From Gammaproteobacteria bacterium (lineage in GTDB: Bacteria > Pseudomonadota > Gammaproteobacteria > VBWC01): a stretch of 64,000 nucleotides of DNA. Below, in pieces: positions 19,491 through 28,306 of the stretch. The number at the start of each line of letters is the position of its first letter. Within the stretch, counting starts at the first letter, position 1. The notes under the pieces were generated by a model, which had not been told where the DNA came from, did not search any database, and saw only the letters and a list, made by a program, of their open reading frames with translations. A program made the position numbers and the translations under genes. The stretch covers positions 103,259 through 167,258 of the forward strand of contig VBWC01000001.1 of NCBI GenBank assembly GCA_006218035.1, written 5' to 3'.

Positions 19491-20912
19491 CTACGACCCG
19501 GCGCTGTTGATTCCGGCCTGCAACCGCCGTCTTGCGCGCTCGATCGATAACAGCGGTATCAGCTGTGCCATCTCCGGACCGTCGGTCTCGCCGGTCAGTG
19601 CCGCGCGCAACGGCAGAAACAGCGCCTTTCCCCTGGCGTTCGTCGCCTGCTTCAGATCGCTCAGCAGTGCCGCAAAATCGCCGCGATGCGCATCGAGCGC
19701 GCGCACGGCGTGTTCGAAAAAGGCGGCGCCGGCATTGCGGATAATCGTGTGCGCCGCGTCGTTCAATGCCAACGGCTCGTGAAACAATATCGTGGCCCAA
19801 TGCAGCGCGTCTTTCGGGAACAGCACATTGGGGCGTACGGCGTCGAAAAACGCGTCGCGACGGGCTTCTGTCACAATGTGCCGGACATCCTCGCCCATCC
19901 ATTCCCACAACGCCACGGCGTCGCTGCGGATCACCGCCTCGCGCTGCCAGTGCATCAGTTGCGCGGGATCAAACTGCGACGGCACGCGCCCGACCCGCTC
20001 CAGTTGAAACTGCGCGGCCAGCGCGGCCGTGCTCAAGAAACTGTTATCGTCGTAGTTGTGACCAAGACGCGCCAGATAATTAATGACTGCGTCCGGCAGA
20101 TAGCCTGCCTCACTCAACTCATGCACGCTGAAACTGCCATGGCGTTTCGACAACGGTGTGCCGTCGGAGCCGACGATCATCGCGATATGACCATAGCGCG
20201 GCGCCGTCAGGCCTAGCGCTTCCAGCAACAAGATCTGGCGCGGCGTGTTGGTCAGGTGATCCTCGCCGCGCAGCACATGCGTCACGCCCATCAACGCGTC
20301 ATCGACCGCGTTGCAGAAAAAAAATGCCGGCGTACCGTCGGAGCGACGCACCACGAAATCGCCAATGTGGTCGGTTTCAAAGCGCTGCGGGCCGCGCACC
20401 AGGTCATCGAACATCACGGTAGCGCCGGGCGGCACGCGGAAACGCAAAGTCGGTCGCAGGCCCCTTTCAAGACGCGCGATCACCTCATCGCGGGTCAGTT
20501 TCAGGCAAGTGCCAGAGTAACGCGGCGGCTGTCCGGCCGCCAGTTGCGACTTGCGGGACAGATTGAGTTGCTGTTCGCTGCAAAAACAGTGGTAGGCCAG
20601 CTGCTGCTGTTCCAGCAGATCAAAGTAGTTGCGGTAGATATCGCCCCGTTCGGACTGTAGATACGGCCCGTGCGGACCGCGCATGCCCGGCCCCTCGTGC
20701 CAATTGAGCCCCAGCCATTCCAGATCGGTCTCAATCGCCCGCGCGTAGTCAGCCTCGCTACGGCTTTGGTCGGTATCCTCGATACGCAATAAAAACGTGC
20801 CGTCGCGGCTGGCGGAGAACAGCCAGCTGAACAGCGCCGTACGCAGATTGCCGACATGCAGCATACCGGTGGGGCTCGGTGCGAACCGGGTTTTGGTGCG
20901 GGACTCAGTCAT
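19491..20912 (-). CDS. gltX: Glutamyl-tRNA synthetase
   Basis: Class I synthetase charging tRNA-Glu, 473 residues. The HIGH-type signature is in 'RFAPSPTGMLHVGNLRTALF', with 'RIEDTDQSRSEADY' after it. The KMSKS equivalent is in 'PLSKRHGSFSVHEL', followed by the C-terminal helical anticodon domain. A zinc-ribbon-like stretch is suggested by 'YHCFCSEQQL'. It is divergent from ppiA. No strong Shine-Dalgarno precedes the ATG. Confidence 0.96.
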   Translation of the reverse strand: MTESRTKTRFAPSPTGMLHVGNLRTALFSWLFSASRDGTFLLRIEDTDQSRSEADYARAIETDLEWLGLNWHEGPGMRGPHGPYLQSERGDIYRNYFDLLEQQQLAYHCFCSEQQLNLSRKSQLAAGQPPRYSGTCLKLTRDEVIARLERGLRPTLRFRVPPGATVMFDDLVRGPQRFETDHIGDFVVRRSDGTPAFFFCNAVDDALMGVTHVLRGEDHLTNTPRQILLLEALGLTAPRYGHIAMIVGSDGTPLSKRHGSFSVHELSEAGYLPDAVINYLARLGHNYDDNSFLSTAALAAQFQLERVGRVPSQFDPAQLMHWQREAVIRSDAVALWEWMGEDVRHIVTEARRDAFFDAVRPNVLFPKDALHWATILFHEPLALNDAAHTIIRNAGAAFFEHAVRALDAHRGDFAALLSDLKQATNARGKALFLPLRAALTGETDGPEMAQLIPLLSIERARRRLQAGINSAGS

Positions 20913-21065
20913 TCCGGTGTTCTTATAATATCCTTAACCTGCGCGGCGCCATAAAATACCACAGTTGGCTTTTCCTGGCGCCGGTAACGCTTTAATATGC
21001 GCAGCAAGCCGGTCAACATACGCCTCCTCGGCGGGCACAGCTTCCATACGGAGTACAGTCGACCC

Positions 21066-21650
21066 ATGAAACATCCTCTGATCACGGCGTTTCTTATCTA
21101 TTTGACGTTACTTGCGTCCGGCAACGCACTGGCGGCCGACGCCGCCCATCCGCGCGTGAGTGTCCAGACATCTGCCGGCGAGATTGTCGTTGAACTGGAT
21201 CGGGTCAACGCGCCGATCACGGTCGACAACTTTCTCAAGTACGTAAACGATGGCTACTACGGCGGCACGATATTTCACCGGGTGATCGACGACTTTATGG
21301 TACAGGGTGGCGGCTATACCGAAGCGTTCGACCTTAAACCGACCAAGCCGTCGATCCGCAACGAGGCCGCCAACGGCCTGAAAAATACCCGCGGCACCAT
21401 CGCAATGGCGCGCACCGGCGACCCCCACTCCGCCACCGCGCAGTTCTTTATTAACGTTGTCGACAACGGCTTTCTCGATCACACCGGCCCGACAGCGAAC
21501 GGATGGGGATACACGGTGTTCGGCAAGGTCGCGCAAGGCATGGACGTTATCGACGCTATCCGCAAGATGCCTACCGGTCCCGGCGGGCCGTTCCCTAAAG
21601 ATGTGCCACGCACGCCGGTGGTGATCAAATCGATCACTTTGCTCGACTAG
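21066..21650 (+). CDS. ppiA: Periplasmic peptidyl-prolyl cis-trans isomerase (cyclophilin)
   Basis: Cyclophilin that catalyses prolyl isomerisation of exported proteins. I start it at ATG 21066, which gives a clean signal peptide ('LITAFLIYLTLLASGNALA') and about 194 residues; the upstream in-frame start in the track would bury it. Cyclophilin blocks: 'GEIVVELDRVNAPITVDNFL', 'GGTIFHRVIDDFMVQGG', 'RGTIAMARTGDPHSATAQFF' and 'YTVFGKVAQGMDVID'. It lies 52 bp before lpxH in the same direction, a common neighbourhood in gammaproteobacteria. Confidence 0.93.
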   Translation: MKHPLITAFLIYLTLLASGNALAADAAHPRVSVQTSAGEIVVELDRVNAPITVDNFLKYVNDGYYGGTIFHRVIDDFMVQGGGYTEAFDLKPTKPSIRNEAANGLKNTRGTIAMARTGDPHSATAQFFINVVDNGFLDHTGPTANGWGYTVFGKVAQGMDVIDAIRKMPTGPGGPFPKDVPRTPVVIKSITLLD

Positions 21651-21702
21651 GCCGGCGCTTCGGGCACCGAGCCAGACGTCTCGCTGAGACAGCGCATCGA
21701 GT

Positions 21703-22425
21703 ATGACGACATTGTTCATCGCCGATCTGCACCTGTGCGACGAACGTCCGGCCGTCACCGGGTTGTTCGTCGACTTTCTGCGGTCGCGCACATCCGGCGC
21801 CAATGCGCTCTATATACTGGGCGATCTGTTCGAATACTGGGCCGGCGACGATACGGCGCAACCGGACCAGCAAACTGTCATACGCGGCTTGCAAGACGCG
21901 ACCAGACGCGGCCTGCCGATTTATTTCATGCACGGCAACCGCGATTTTCTCATCGGCCAGCGTTTTGCCACGGAAACCGGCTGTCGGCTACTGACCGAGC
22001 CGACTATCATTGAGATCAATGGCGAGCGCGTCCTGCTGATGCACGGCGACCTGTTGTGCACCGACGATCACGGGTATCTGAAATTCCGCGCGATGGTACG
22101 CAACCCCGACTGGCAGAGGGAATTTCTGTTGCGGCCGGCACCGGAACGCGTGGCCATCGCACGGGAATACCGCGCCGAAAGCAAGAAACAATCCCGCCGG
22201 AAGGCACCGGAGATCATGGATGTCAACCAGCTGGAGGTCGCGCGCGTCATGGAGGCGCATGACGTCCGGCTGCTGATCCACGGCCATACCCACCGGCCTG
22301 CCATGCACAGCTTCGCGATCGATGGCAACGAACACCGACGTATCGTACTGGGCGATTGGTACCTGACAGGCAGCGCGCTCGTTGCGGATCATCGCGGTTA
22401 TCGCCTCGAAGACTTTCCTGTGTGA
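21703..22425 (+). CDS. lpxH: UDP-2,3-diacylglucosamine diphosphatase
   Basis: Membrane-associated metallophosphoesterase of lipid A synthesis, hydrolysing UDP-diacylglucosamine to lipid X. The 240-residue length is normal. Metal-binding blocks run in order: 'FIADLHL', 'ILGDLFEYW', 'MHGNRDFLIG', 'LMHGDLLCTDD' and 'IHGHTHRPAMH'. The presence of this gene confirms an LPS-bearing Gram-negative. Confidence 0.96.
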   Translation: MTTLFIADLHLCDERPAVTGLFVDFLRSRTSGANALYILGDLFEYWAGDDTAQPDQQTVIRGLQDATRRGLPIYFMHGNRDFLIGQRFATETGCRLLTEPTIIEINGERVLLMHGDLLCTDDHGYLKFRAMVRNPDWQREFLLRPAPERVAIAREYRAESKKQSRRKAPEIMDVNQLEVARVMEAHDVRLLIHGHTHRPAMHSFAIDGNEHRRIVLGDWYLTGSALVADHRGYRLEDFPV

Positions 22426-22448
22426 CACATTGCGACGAAGGGGCCGGC

Positions 22449-22682
22449 GTGACGCAACCCATGGCACCCCGGCACGACCGGCTCGAACCTCTCCGCCGGA
22501 ACGGCGTTGAAGCATGGCGCAGAAATATCCACCGGTCTAAAGAATTCTTCGAGCGGTACGATACGTCGGATCTACGCAAGCGCGGCCCGAATCCAATCGG
22601 CACAAGTATTGCCACGTGTTTGCTGCTTGCACTGGCGTCATATTATCCAACAGCGTTTTTTGCTATTGTTGGTGGCGTATGA
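22449..22682 (+). CDS. Possible small single-span membrane protein coupled to a PstS-like gene
   Basis: A 77-codon frame starts at GTG 22449, preceded by AAGGGG 6 nt upstream. It ends in TGA that overlaps the ATG of the next gene (ATGA), a typical translational-coupling junction. The N-terminal two thirds are basic and hydrophilic ('RRNIHRSKEFFERYDTSDLR'), and the end is a hydrophobic helix ('SIATCLLLALASYYPTAFFA'). I recognise no family. It starts 23 bp after lpxH. The track lists it only as the tail of a longer ORF from 22356. Start signal and overlap favour a real gene; the lack of a recognisable homologue argues for caution. Confidence 0.45.
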   Translation: MTQPMAPRHDRLEPLRRNGVEAWRRNIHRSKEFFERYDTSDLRKRGPNPIGTSIATCLLLALASYYPTAFFAIVGGV

Positions 22683-23128
22683 TTTTGCGTGACATCAAGC
22701 AGTGGCTGACGGTCATGTGCGGCGGCATACTCCTGCTGGGCACGGCGGCCGCTCCTGCCGGCGGGGAGACGGTTGTGATAGTCAGCAAGAGCAGCACGAT
22801 CACCACGCTTTCGGCAAACGACGCCAGGGCAATCTTTCTGGGCAAGATAACCAAAGTGCCGGGCGGATCGAATATTCAGGTTCTGTTGCAGGAAAATGAT
22901 TCCGCGGTACATACGGAATTTCTTGAAAAACTGGTTACCAGGACCAACGACCAGTTACGGAGCCTGTGGGCACGGCGCGTTTTTACCGGACTCGTCAGTC
23001 CGCCCCTGCAGGTGTCCGGCGACCAGGCGATGCTGGATAATGTCGCACGGCTGACCGGCAGTATCGGGTATATCAGCAGGGATGCTGTCAACGATTCCGT
23101 CAGAATTGTATATACCGTAAAAGACTAG
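22679..23128 (+). CDS. PstS-like periplasmic substrate-binding domain protein (copy 1)
   Basis: Small exported protein of the phosphate-binding-protein-like (PBP-like) superfamily. From ATG 22679 it has about 149 residues, with a signal sequence ('WLTVMCGGILLLGTAAAPAGG') and then 'TVVIVSKSSTITTLSANDARAIFLGKI'. The mature part is far shorter than PstS (about 300 residues) and covers roughly one lobe. 'LWARRVFTG' and 'GSIGYISRDAV' recur in the next gene and in the copy at 36.3 kb. No ABC permease or ATPase is near, so transport is unproven. A sensory or redox-anion-binding role is possible. Confidence 0.75.
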   Translation: MILRDIKQWLTVMCGGILLLGTAAAPAGGETVVIVSKSSTITTLSANDARAIFLGKITKVPGGSNIQVLLQENDSAVHTEFLEKLVTRTNDQLRSLWARRVFTGLVSPPLQVSGDQAMLDNVARLTGSIGYISRDAVNDSVRIVYTVKD

Positions 23129-23207
23129 GCTTCATCTGTTTCCCAGCCGGCAATTTAGTAGCCGGGGCGTGGCGAGAAATTTACTGAATGGTTTCAGGAG
23201 TGCGAAC

Positions 23208-23636
23208 ATGAGGCTCGCAACTGCGGTTGTGTTTGTCTTGATGCTCACCGTCCATACCCCGACCCGGGCGGCCGGAGAGACGGTGATCGTGGCCAACCCG
23301 TCAAGTAATATCAGCGAATTTTCGGAACACGAGATCCGCGCGATTTTTCTTGGGAAAATCACCCGCCTGCCGAACGGTAAGCCGATCACTGTCTTCATTC
23401 AGGAAGATGGCGCAGCGCACGCGGATATACTGCACAAGATTCTCAACAAAACCGACGCGGAATTCATGAATCACTGGGCGCGGCGCGTTTATGCCGGGAG
23501 AAGCCCGCCACCGTTGACGCTGGGCAGCGATGCCGAAGTGATCGATCACGTTCGCCAGCAAGATGGCGGCATCGGCTATGTCGGCAAGGACGCGGCGCTC
23601 CGCAGCTCGCTAAAGATCATCTACACAATTCCGTAA
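23208..23636 (+). CDS. PstS-like periplasmic substrate-binding domain protein (copy 2)
   Basis: Tandem paralogue of the preceding gene, about 142 residues from ATG 23208, which has GGAG 6 nt upstream. Signal peptide: 'LATAVVFVLMLTVHTPTRA'. Mature part: 'ETVIVANPSSNISEFSEHEI', then 'RAIFLGKITRLPNGKPITVF', 'NHWARRVYAG' and 'GGIGYVGKDA'. Alignment by eye with copy 1 is collinear and without gaps over most of its length, so the pair looks like a local duplication that has diverged well. The 79-bp gap between them carries no obvious terminator. Confidence 0.75.
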   Translation: MRLATAVVFVLMLTVHTPTRAAGETVIVANPSSNISEFSEHEIRAIFLGKITRLPNGKPITVFIQEDGAAHADILHKILNKTDAEFMNHWARRVYAGRSPPPLTLGSDAEVIDHVRQQDGGIGYVGKDAALRSSLKIIYTIP

Positions 23637-23671
23637 CCACGCCCCATCGCCAGGCCGCTATTCCGCTGGCG

Positions 23672-24676
23672 CTACGTCGCCACCAGCCAATCGCCTGCGT
23701 ATTGTCTGACCAGGTCCGCCATCAGCCGGATATGCGCGTCGCGATCGTTCAGGGCGGGGATATATTGATACCGTATGCCCCCCGCCGCCATGAAGATGTC
23801 GCGGTTCAGCAGCGCGATTTCCTCGAGGGTTTCCAGGCAGTCCGCTGAAAACCCCGGGCAAACCACATCGACCTCACGGATGCCCGAGGCGGGCAGTGCC
23901 CGCAGCGTTTCCAGCGTATACGGCTGCAACCACTGCTCGCGACCGAAACGTGACTGGAAGGTCAGCGTCCATTGATTTTCGCGCAGGCCCAGACGGGCAG
24001 CGATCGCGGCGGCGGTCGCCCGGCATTGATCAAAGTACGGATCTCCCGCACGTCGCGTGCGTTCCGGCATGCCGTGAAACGACATTATCAGCATCTGGCC
24101 GCTGCCATTGACCGTCCGGCTTTCGCGGATACTCTCGGCGACCGCCTCGATGTATGCCGGTGCATCAAAATAGTGTTCGACTACGCGCAGCTCGGGCCTC
24201 GCCGGCCAGCAATTCACTGCGGCTGTCACGGCATCCAGGGTCGACGCCGTCGTCGCCCCGGAATACTGCGGATACAACGGCAGTAACAACAAGCGCCCGA
24301 CGCCCTGGCGGCGCAGCTCTTCCAGCGCCGATGGCAGCGACGGATGCCCATAACGCATACCCAGGGCAGCGATCACCCTATCGCCATGCTCTCGTTCCAG
24401 CGTTTCGCGTAAACGCAGCACCTGCTGCCGCGAGATCGCCGTCAGCGGCGAGCCTTCCGGCGTCCAGATCTTCTGATAGTTGGCGGCCGATTTGCGCGGC
24501 CGGGTACGCAGCACAATGCCGTGCAGAATCAGCCACCACAGCGGCCGCGGTATCTGCACCACCCGGGGATCCCAGAGAAACTCGGCGAGATACCGCCGGA
24601 CGGCCTCTTCGCTCGGCGCATCGGGCGATCCCAGATTCGACACCACCACGCCCATTCTGTATTTACTCGAAGCCAT
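23672..24676 (-). CDS. hemH: Ferrochelatase
   Basis: Inserts ferrous iron into protoporphyrin IX to give protoheme. I start it at ATG 24676 ('MASSKYRMGVVVSNLGSPDAP') with GGAG just upstream, giving about 334 residues. The track's longer start adds a non-homologous N-terminus. Motifs: 'YPQYSGATTASTLDAV', 'LIMSFHGMPERTRRAGDPYFDQC' (active-site His) and 'LTFQSRFGREQWLQPYT', then 'VVCPGFSADCLETLEEI', where the second metal-site Glu is expected. It converges on the PstS-like pair. Confidence 0.95.
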   Translation of the reverse strand: MASSKYRMGVVVSNLGSPDAPSEEAVRRYLAEFLWDPRVVQIPRPLWWLILHGIVLRTRPRKSAANYQKIWTPEGSPLTAISRQQVLRLRETLEREHGDRVIAALGMRYGHPSLPSALEELRRQGVGRLLLLPLYPQYSGATTASTLDAVTAAVNCWPARPELRVVEHYFDAPAYIEAVAESIRESRTVNGSGQMLIMSFHGMPERTRRAGDPYFDQCRATAAAIAARLGLRENQWTLTFQSRFGREQWLQPYTLETLRALPASGIREVDVVCPGFSADCLETLEEIALLNRDIFMAAGGIRYQYIPALNDRDAHIRLMADLVRQYAGDWLVAT

Positions 24677-25009
24677 GCTGCTCCCGCTCTCAAAACCCCG
24701 CCGTGCACAGGGTGTGCAAGTATAGCCTCTCCCTCGTAAAAACATGAAGTTAACGGCTTGCCCTAAATTTTTCCGTCAAAGCGACGATATCGACAGAACG
24801 TACCGGTTAACGGACCGGTCGCGGCAGCGGCACCACCGGCCCACGGATGTCTGAAAGATCAAGGCACGACATCGCGTCAACCAGTGAATTGCTTGGCAGC
24901 TGCCCAGGATCGCGACTGACTCGCTCGATATTTCGAGCGCACAGTCGCCCCGCCACGGATGGCGACAAGAACAAGGGGCTCAGGGGTTAATTTTTACGAG
25001 GGTACCAGC
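24677..25009. other. Intergenic region upstream of the large lipoprotein gene (333 bp)
   Basis: No gene is seen. It carries the upstream signals of hemH (minus) and of the lipoprotein (plus). A perfect 7-bp hairpin (cgctcga tatt tcgagcg) lies at 24922-24939, about 70 bp before the lipoprotein ATG, and could be an operator or leader structure. I found no confident -35/-10 pair. Confidence 0.45.
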
Positions 25010-27484
25010 ATGAAGAAAAGTCTTATTGCGTTAACCGTCACCGGTCTGACATTGGCCGGTTGCGGCGGCGGGAGCAGCAGTTCGGCGGTAAGCAGCGGCT
25101 CCGTCACAGGATTACAGATGCCCTCCAGCATGAGCGTCGTCAGCGCTCAGGATAGCCAGAGCACCGCCGTGGTCATCGCGTCAACGTTCGCCTCTGGCGC
25201 GCTGTTCGACGCCGCGGGCACCGAATACACCACCGACCCGGTACGCGCATGGGTATGGGACGCATCGCTGGAGCCAATGCAACAGGTCAACGAGATTCTA
25301 TGCTACATGGACCAGACCGGCGCCTCCGACATGGTGAATCTGGGCGCCTATACCGCTTTGATCGACGAAGAGAAATGCAAGCAGGGCCAGAACACCTCGT
25401 CAGACACCGGCCAATCGAGCGGCCAGTCGACCAAACTGCAGTTATGGACGATAGAGTCGACCCGCGCCAGCAACAGCGCGCCACAGCTCGTCAAACTGTG
25501 GGTGCCGCCAACCAACAGCGAGGGTGACACGCAGAATGTCCTGGTCGAGGTCACCGCCTATGAAGGCGTCAGCGCGAGCAAACCGTTTGGCAGCTTCAAG
25601 ATGACATTCAAGGGCGTGGATCAAATCACCAGCGACCAGACCATGCTTGGCAGCCTGTTTACCGTCGATGCCAATACCGATCCGGCCAATGCCAACGCGA
25701 ACGGCGACCCGCAGTTCAAGCTGATCATGTCAGGCACGGAAAGTGGCGGAGGCGGAGGCGGAGGCACCTTCCAGAACGCAACGAACGTCGTGTTTGACGA
25801 TGCCAGCGGCACGGCAGGGCAGGCCCGTACCAAGTCAGGATTCACGCCGACCGGCCAGTCGTTCTCGATGGGGTCAGACTTCGCGGTTGCATTCAACGCC
25901 ACGCATTTCCTGCGCCACGGCGAAGCGACGGATCAGAACGGCAATCCGCTGGGGGCCACCGACGTCTGTACCGACCGTAACGACTTCAACAGCACGGTAT
26001 GGCGCTACAACGTATATCACTCGGACAATGCAACGGCGGGCAAGACGCCGGGCAACCGCGTCGCGATTAATTCCGGCTTCCCGGTAACGGCCGGCGGCGA
26101 ACACGGCTGGATAGGTTACTGGGGACTGTGGTTCCCGGGTGACGTCGATATCAGCACCTTGACCACCGTGACGCGTGAGACGTTCGGGTCCAATGTACAG
26201 ACCGTCTACGACCTGGTCCAGGCACCCGGTAAACTCATCAAGAGCACCAAGGACACGATGCTGCTGACGGAAATCGACGGCACAACGTTCAATTACTGGG
26301 ACAACAATACCGGCACCGATTATGTCGTCGAGTACTCAGTGGACAACACACTGGCCGACGGCACCGTTGTCGCGGGCGCGGGCTTCTGGAAAACCGGCCG
26401 CATCGTCCGTACCCAGAACGGCCAGACGGTTTCGACCGACCTCGATAACAACCCCGCAACGGGCAACCCCGCACCGGACGATGCGCCGATTGATGCTACA
26501 CCGGCGAGCGGCCAGTTCCTCGGCATGTGGTCACAGGCCCTTGGCGGTCAAATGAGCTATGTCGGCGGCGCCGCTTCCATCACGTTCTTCGCCCAGGAGT
26601 TCATCAACACCAACACCGCGATAACCGAGATGTTCAACGTTACGAACGATCCGGACCAGGACGGTATTGTCGAACTCAAGTGCTACCAGAGATGCCTGAA
26701 GGGCAATATCAGCCAGGCGGATCTGGATGATGTGACGCCCCCGCTGGCCACCTATCTGGCCGACTCGAACGATCCGAACGTGCCGGCGCAGGTCTACAAG
26801 TTCAAGAAGGCCGATCTGACGCTGTACATGAACGACGGTACAACACCGGTGAAGCTGGCAACCGGCGTCACACCGCAGGCAGGCAGCCCGAACCAGTGGG
26901 GCATTAACAGCGACGCGATGGTGCTGGCCAGCGCGTCTGTAGCCAATGTCTGGGAGACCTGGCAGGCCAATACGTCATACCGTTGGGAAACCGGCGATAA
27001 CAGCTGGAACAAGACCTTCGCGGTAAAGGAACAGGGCACCACCACGTTTGTCCAGTTCGACAAACCGATACAGATCAAGCTGACGTTCGATGCCACCAAG
27101 GATGCCAACGCCGGCGGCAATTTCGCGGGTACCGCGAACTACAACCGGACCTTCGTGCTCGACTATAGCGGCGACGGCAACCTGTTTGGCATTCCGTGGC
27201 TGGAACCAGCTCCCGGACAGGAAGCCAACTTCCGGTGGAGTCCGGCGTTCACGCTGGCCGATGGCAGCGTGATGGGTAGCTCTAACGAGTACGTCGTCAA
27301 GGCGATCGAAAAGGAACAGCAGATGCGCGACGTCAATGTGAGCAACTGCTCGACCCTGACGGTTCCGACCAGCACGCAACTGCCGCTGCCGACCACGGCG
27401 GAAATCGGCACGGTCAGTATCACGATGGCCGACAAGCCGACCGTTACCGACGCGCCGGCGGTCATCGAAGGCGAATTACAGTAA
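25010..27484 (+). CDS. Large secreted lipoprotein of unknown function
   Basis: Start at ATG 25010, preceded by GAGGGTACC; the track's start lies upstream. About 824 residues. The N-terminus is a textbook lipoprotein signal, 'LIALTVTGLTLAGCGGG', with the lipid-modified Cys in LAGC, then a Ser/Gly linker. The rest is rich in Asn, Asp, Thr and Gly with few charged clusters, like a beta-rich surface protein. A Gly7 run near residue 245 separates an N-terminal part (about 30-240) from a larger C-terminal part. Four cysteines near the ends and a 'CYQRCL' pair suggest disulfides. I do not recognise the family. It is a single-gene transcript with a strong terminator and sits between hemH and a Nudix gene. 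Confidence 0.85.
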   Translation: MKKSLIALTVTGLTLAGCGGGSSSSAVSSGSVTGLQMPSSMSVVSAQDSQSTAVVIASTFASGALFDAAGTEYTTDPVRAWVWDASLEPMQQVNEILCYMDQTGASDMVNLGAYTALIDEEKCKQGQNTSSDTGQSSGQSTKLQLWTIESTRASNSAPQLVKLWVPPTNSEGDTQNVLVEVTAYEGVSASKPFGSFKMTFKGVDQITSDQTMLGSLFTVDANTDPANANANGDPQFKLIMSGTESGGGGGGGTFQNATNVVFDDASGTAGQARTKSGFTPTGQSFSMGSDFAVAFNATHFLRHGEATDQNGNPLGATDVCTDRNDFNSTVWRYNVYHSDNATAGKTPGNRVAINSGFPVTAGGEHGWIGYWGLWFPGDVDISTLTTVTRETFGSNVQTVYDLVQAPGKLIKSTKDTMLLTEIDGTTFNYWDNNTGTDYVVEYSVDNTLADGTVVAGAGFWKTGRIVRTQNGQTVSTDLDNNPATGNPAPDDAPIDATPASGQFLGMWSQALGGQMSYVGGAASITFFAQEFINTNTAITEMFNVTNDPDQDGIVELKCYQRCLKGNISQADLDDVTPPLATYLADSNDPNVPAQVYKFKKADLTLYMNDGTTPVKLATGVTPQAGSPNQWGINSDAMVLASASVANVWETWQANTSYRWETGDNSWNKTFAVKEQGTTTFVQFDKPIQIKLTFDATKDANAGGNFAGTANYNRTFVLDYSGDGNLFGIPWLEPAPGQEANFRWSPAFTLADGSVMGSSNEYVVKAIEKEQQMRDVNVSNCSTLTVPTSTQLPLPTTAEIGTVSITMADKPTVTDAPAVIEGELQ

Positions 27485-27507
27485 CCGTCATCGTTACTGG
27501 TACTGCC

Positions 27508-27544
27508 GAAGCCCCGCCCCTTGTGGTCGGGGCTTCTTCTTTTA
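27508..27544 (+). terminator. Intrinsic terminator of the lipoprotein gene
   Basis: A perfect 9-bp GC-rich stem (gaagccccg/cggggcttc) with an 11-nt loop is followed by ttctttt, starting 24 bp after the stop codon. This is the best rho-independent terminator in the window. Confidence 0.9.
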
Positions 27545-27581
27545 CGAGCCGGGAATTTGGTACGGTATCACCTGATCAGTT

Positions 27582-27771
27582 GTTGTAGCCTGGGCGCAGG
27601 CCCGGAACCCGGGAACTCATGCCGCTATCCCGGATTCCGCTGCAAGACTACGACAAAGAACCCCGGATTACGGCGCTGCGCGCCTTCATCCGGGCTACCG
27701 GCTACATGCTCGTTTAACGCTAGAACAGTTGTAGCCTGGGGCCCGCAGGGCCGGAACCCGGGGATTCATGC
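27582..27771. repeat. Dispersed repeat cluster 'gtagcctgg...cccgg' (two direct copies plus an inverted block)
   Basis: Two direct copies of a roughly 42-bp unit (27582-27622 and 27728-27771) share 'gttgtagcctggg', 'ccggaaccc' and 'ttcatgc'-like ends. Between them 'ccccggattacggcgctgcg' followed by 'cgccttcatccgggctac' is a related unit in opposite orientation. Similar 'gtagcccggatgaag' repeats are widespread in proteobacterial intergenic DNA. Together with the preceding terminator they fill the 326-bp gap between the lipoprotein and the Nudix gene. Confidence 0.75.
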
Positions 27772-27810
27772 TACGCGACTGTTAACACGGCAGATCGTGC
27801 CAATGCATGG

Positions 27811-28257
27811 TTACGTCGAGCGGCACAATAACGGCGGCGGGTGCCCTGTCGCGCGGAAAAACAGGAAATCGCGCAGAATCAGCGCGTGATCAAAAGCCAG
27901 CGGGCCGGGCAGCGATTCGAGCGAAAAAACACCCACGTTACACGCATCGTCCCGCGCCTCCGGAACGCCGGACGCGCGCGCCACATACACGGCACTAACG
28001 GTATGACCGCGCGCGTCGCGCCGCGGGTCGGAATAGCAGCCCAGCAACGCCTGCAGGCGGACGTCGAGACTGGTCTCTTCACGCGCCTCACGCAGCGCTG
28101 CCTGTTCCAGAGTCTCCCCGATGTCGACGAATCCGCCGGGCAACGCCCAACCATAAGGCGGATTACGCCTCTCGATCAGCACGATTGGCAGACCAGGCCG
28201 GTCATCCATTTCGATGATGATGTCTGCCGCCAGCAATGGTGTCACCGGCTTTTCCAT
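27811..28257 (-). CDS. Nudix hydrolase
   Basis: Hydrolyses a nucleoside diphosphate linked to another moiety; substrate not predictable. The start is ATG 28257 ('MEKPVTPLLAADIIIEM'), about 148 residues, because the upstream part of the track ORF is a translated repeat. The Nudix box reads 'GGFVDIGETLEQAALREARE' and then 'ETSLDV'. All the metal-binding glutamates are present, but the usual Gly of the final xGU position is Ser. 'NPPYGWALPGG' just before it is common in ADP-sugar/NDP-type members. Confidence 0.88.
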   Translation of the reverse strand: MEKPVTPLLAADIIIEMDDRPGLPIVLIERRNPPYGWALPGGFVDIGETLEQAALREAREETSLDVRLQALLGCYSDPRRDARGHTVSAVYVARASGVPEARDDACNVGVFSLESLPGPLAFDHALILRDFLFFRATGHPPPLLCRST

Positions 28258-28306
28258 GACGCTACCCGGTCCCTGACAGTCTGTTGAAATACGCACTGCA
28301 CCATTT

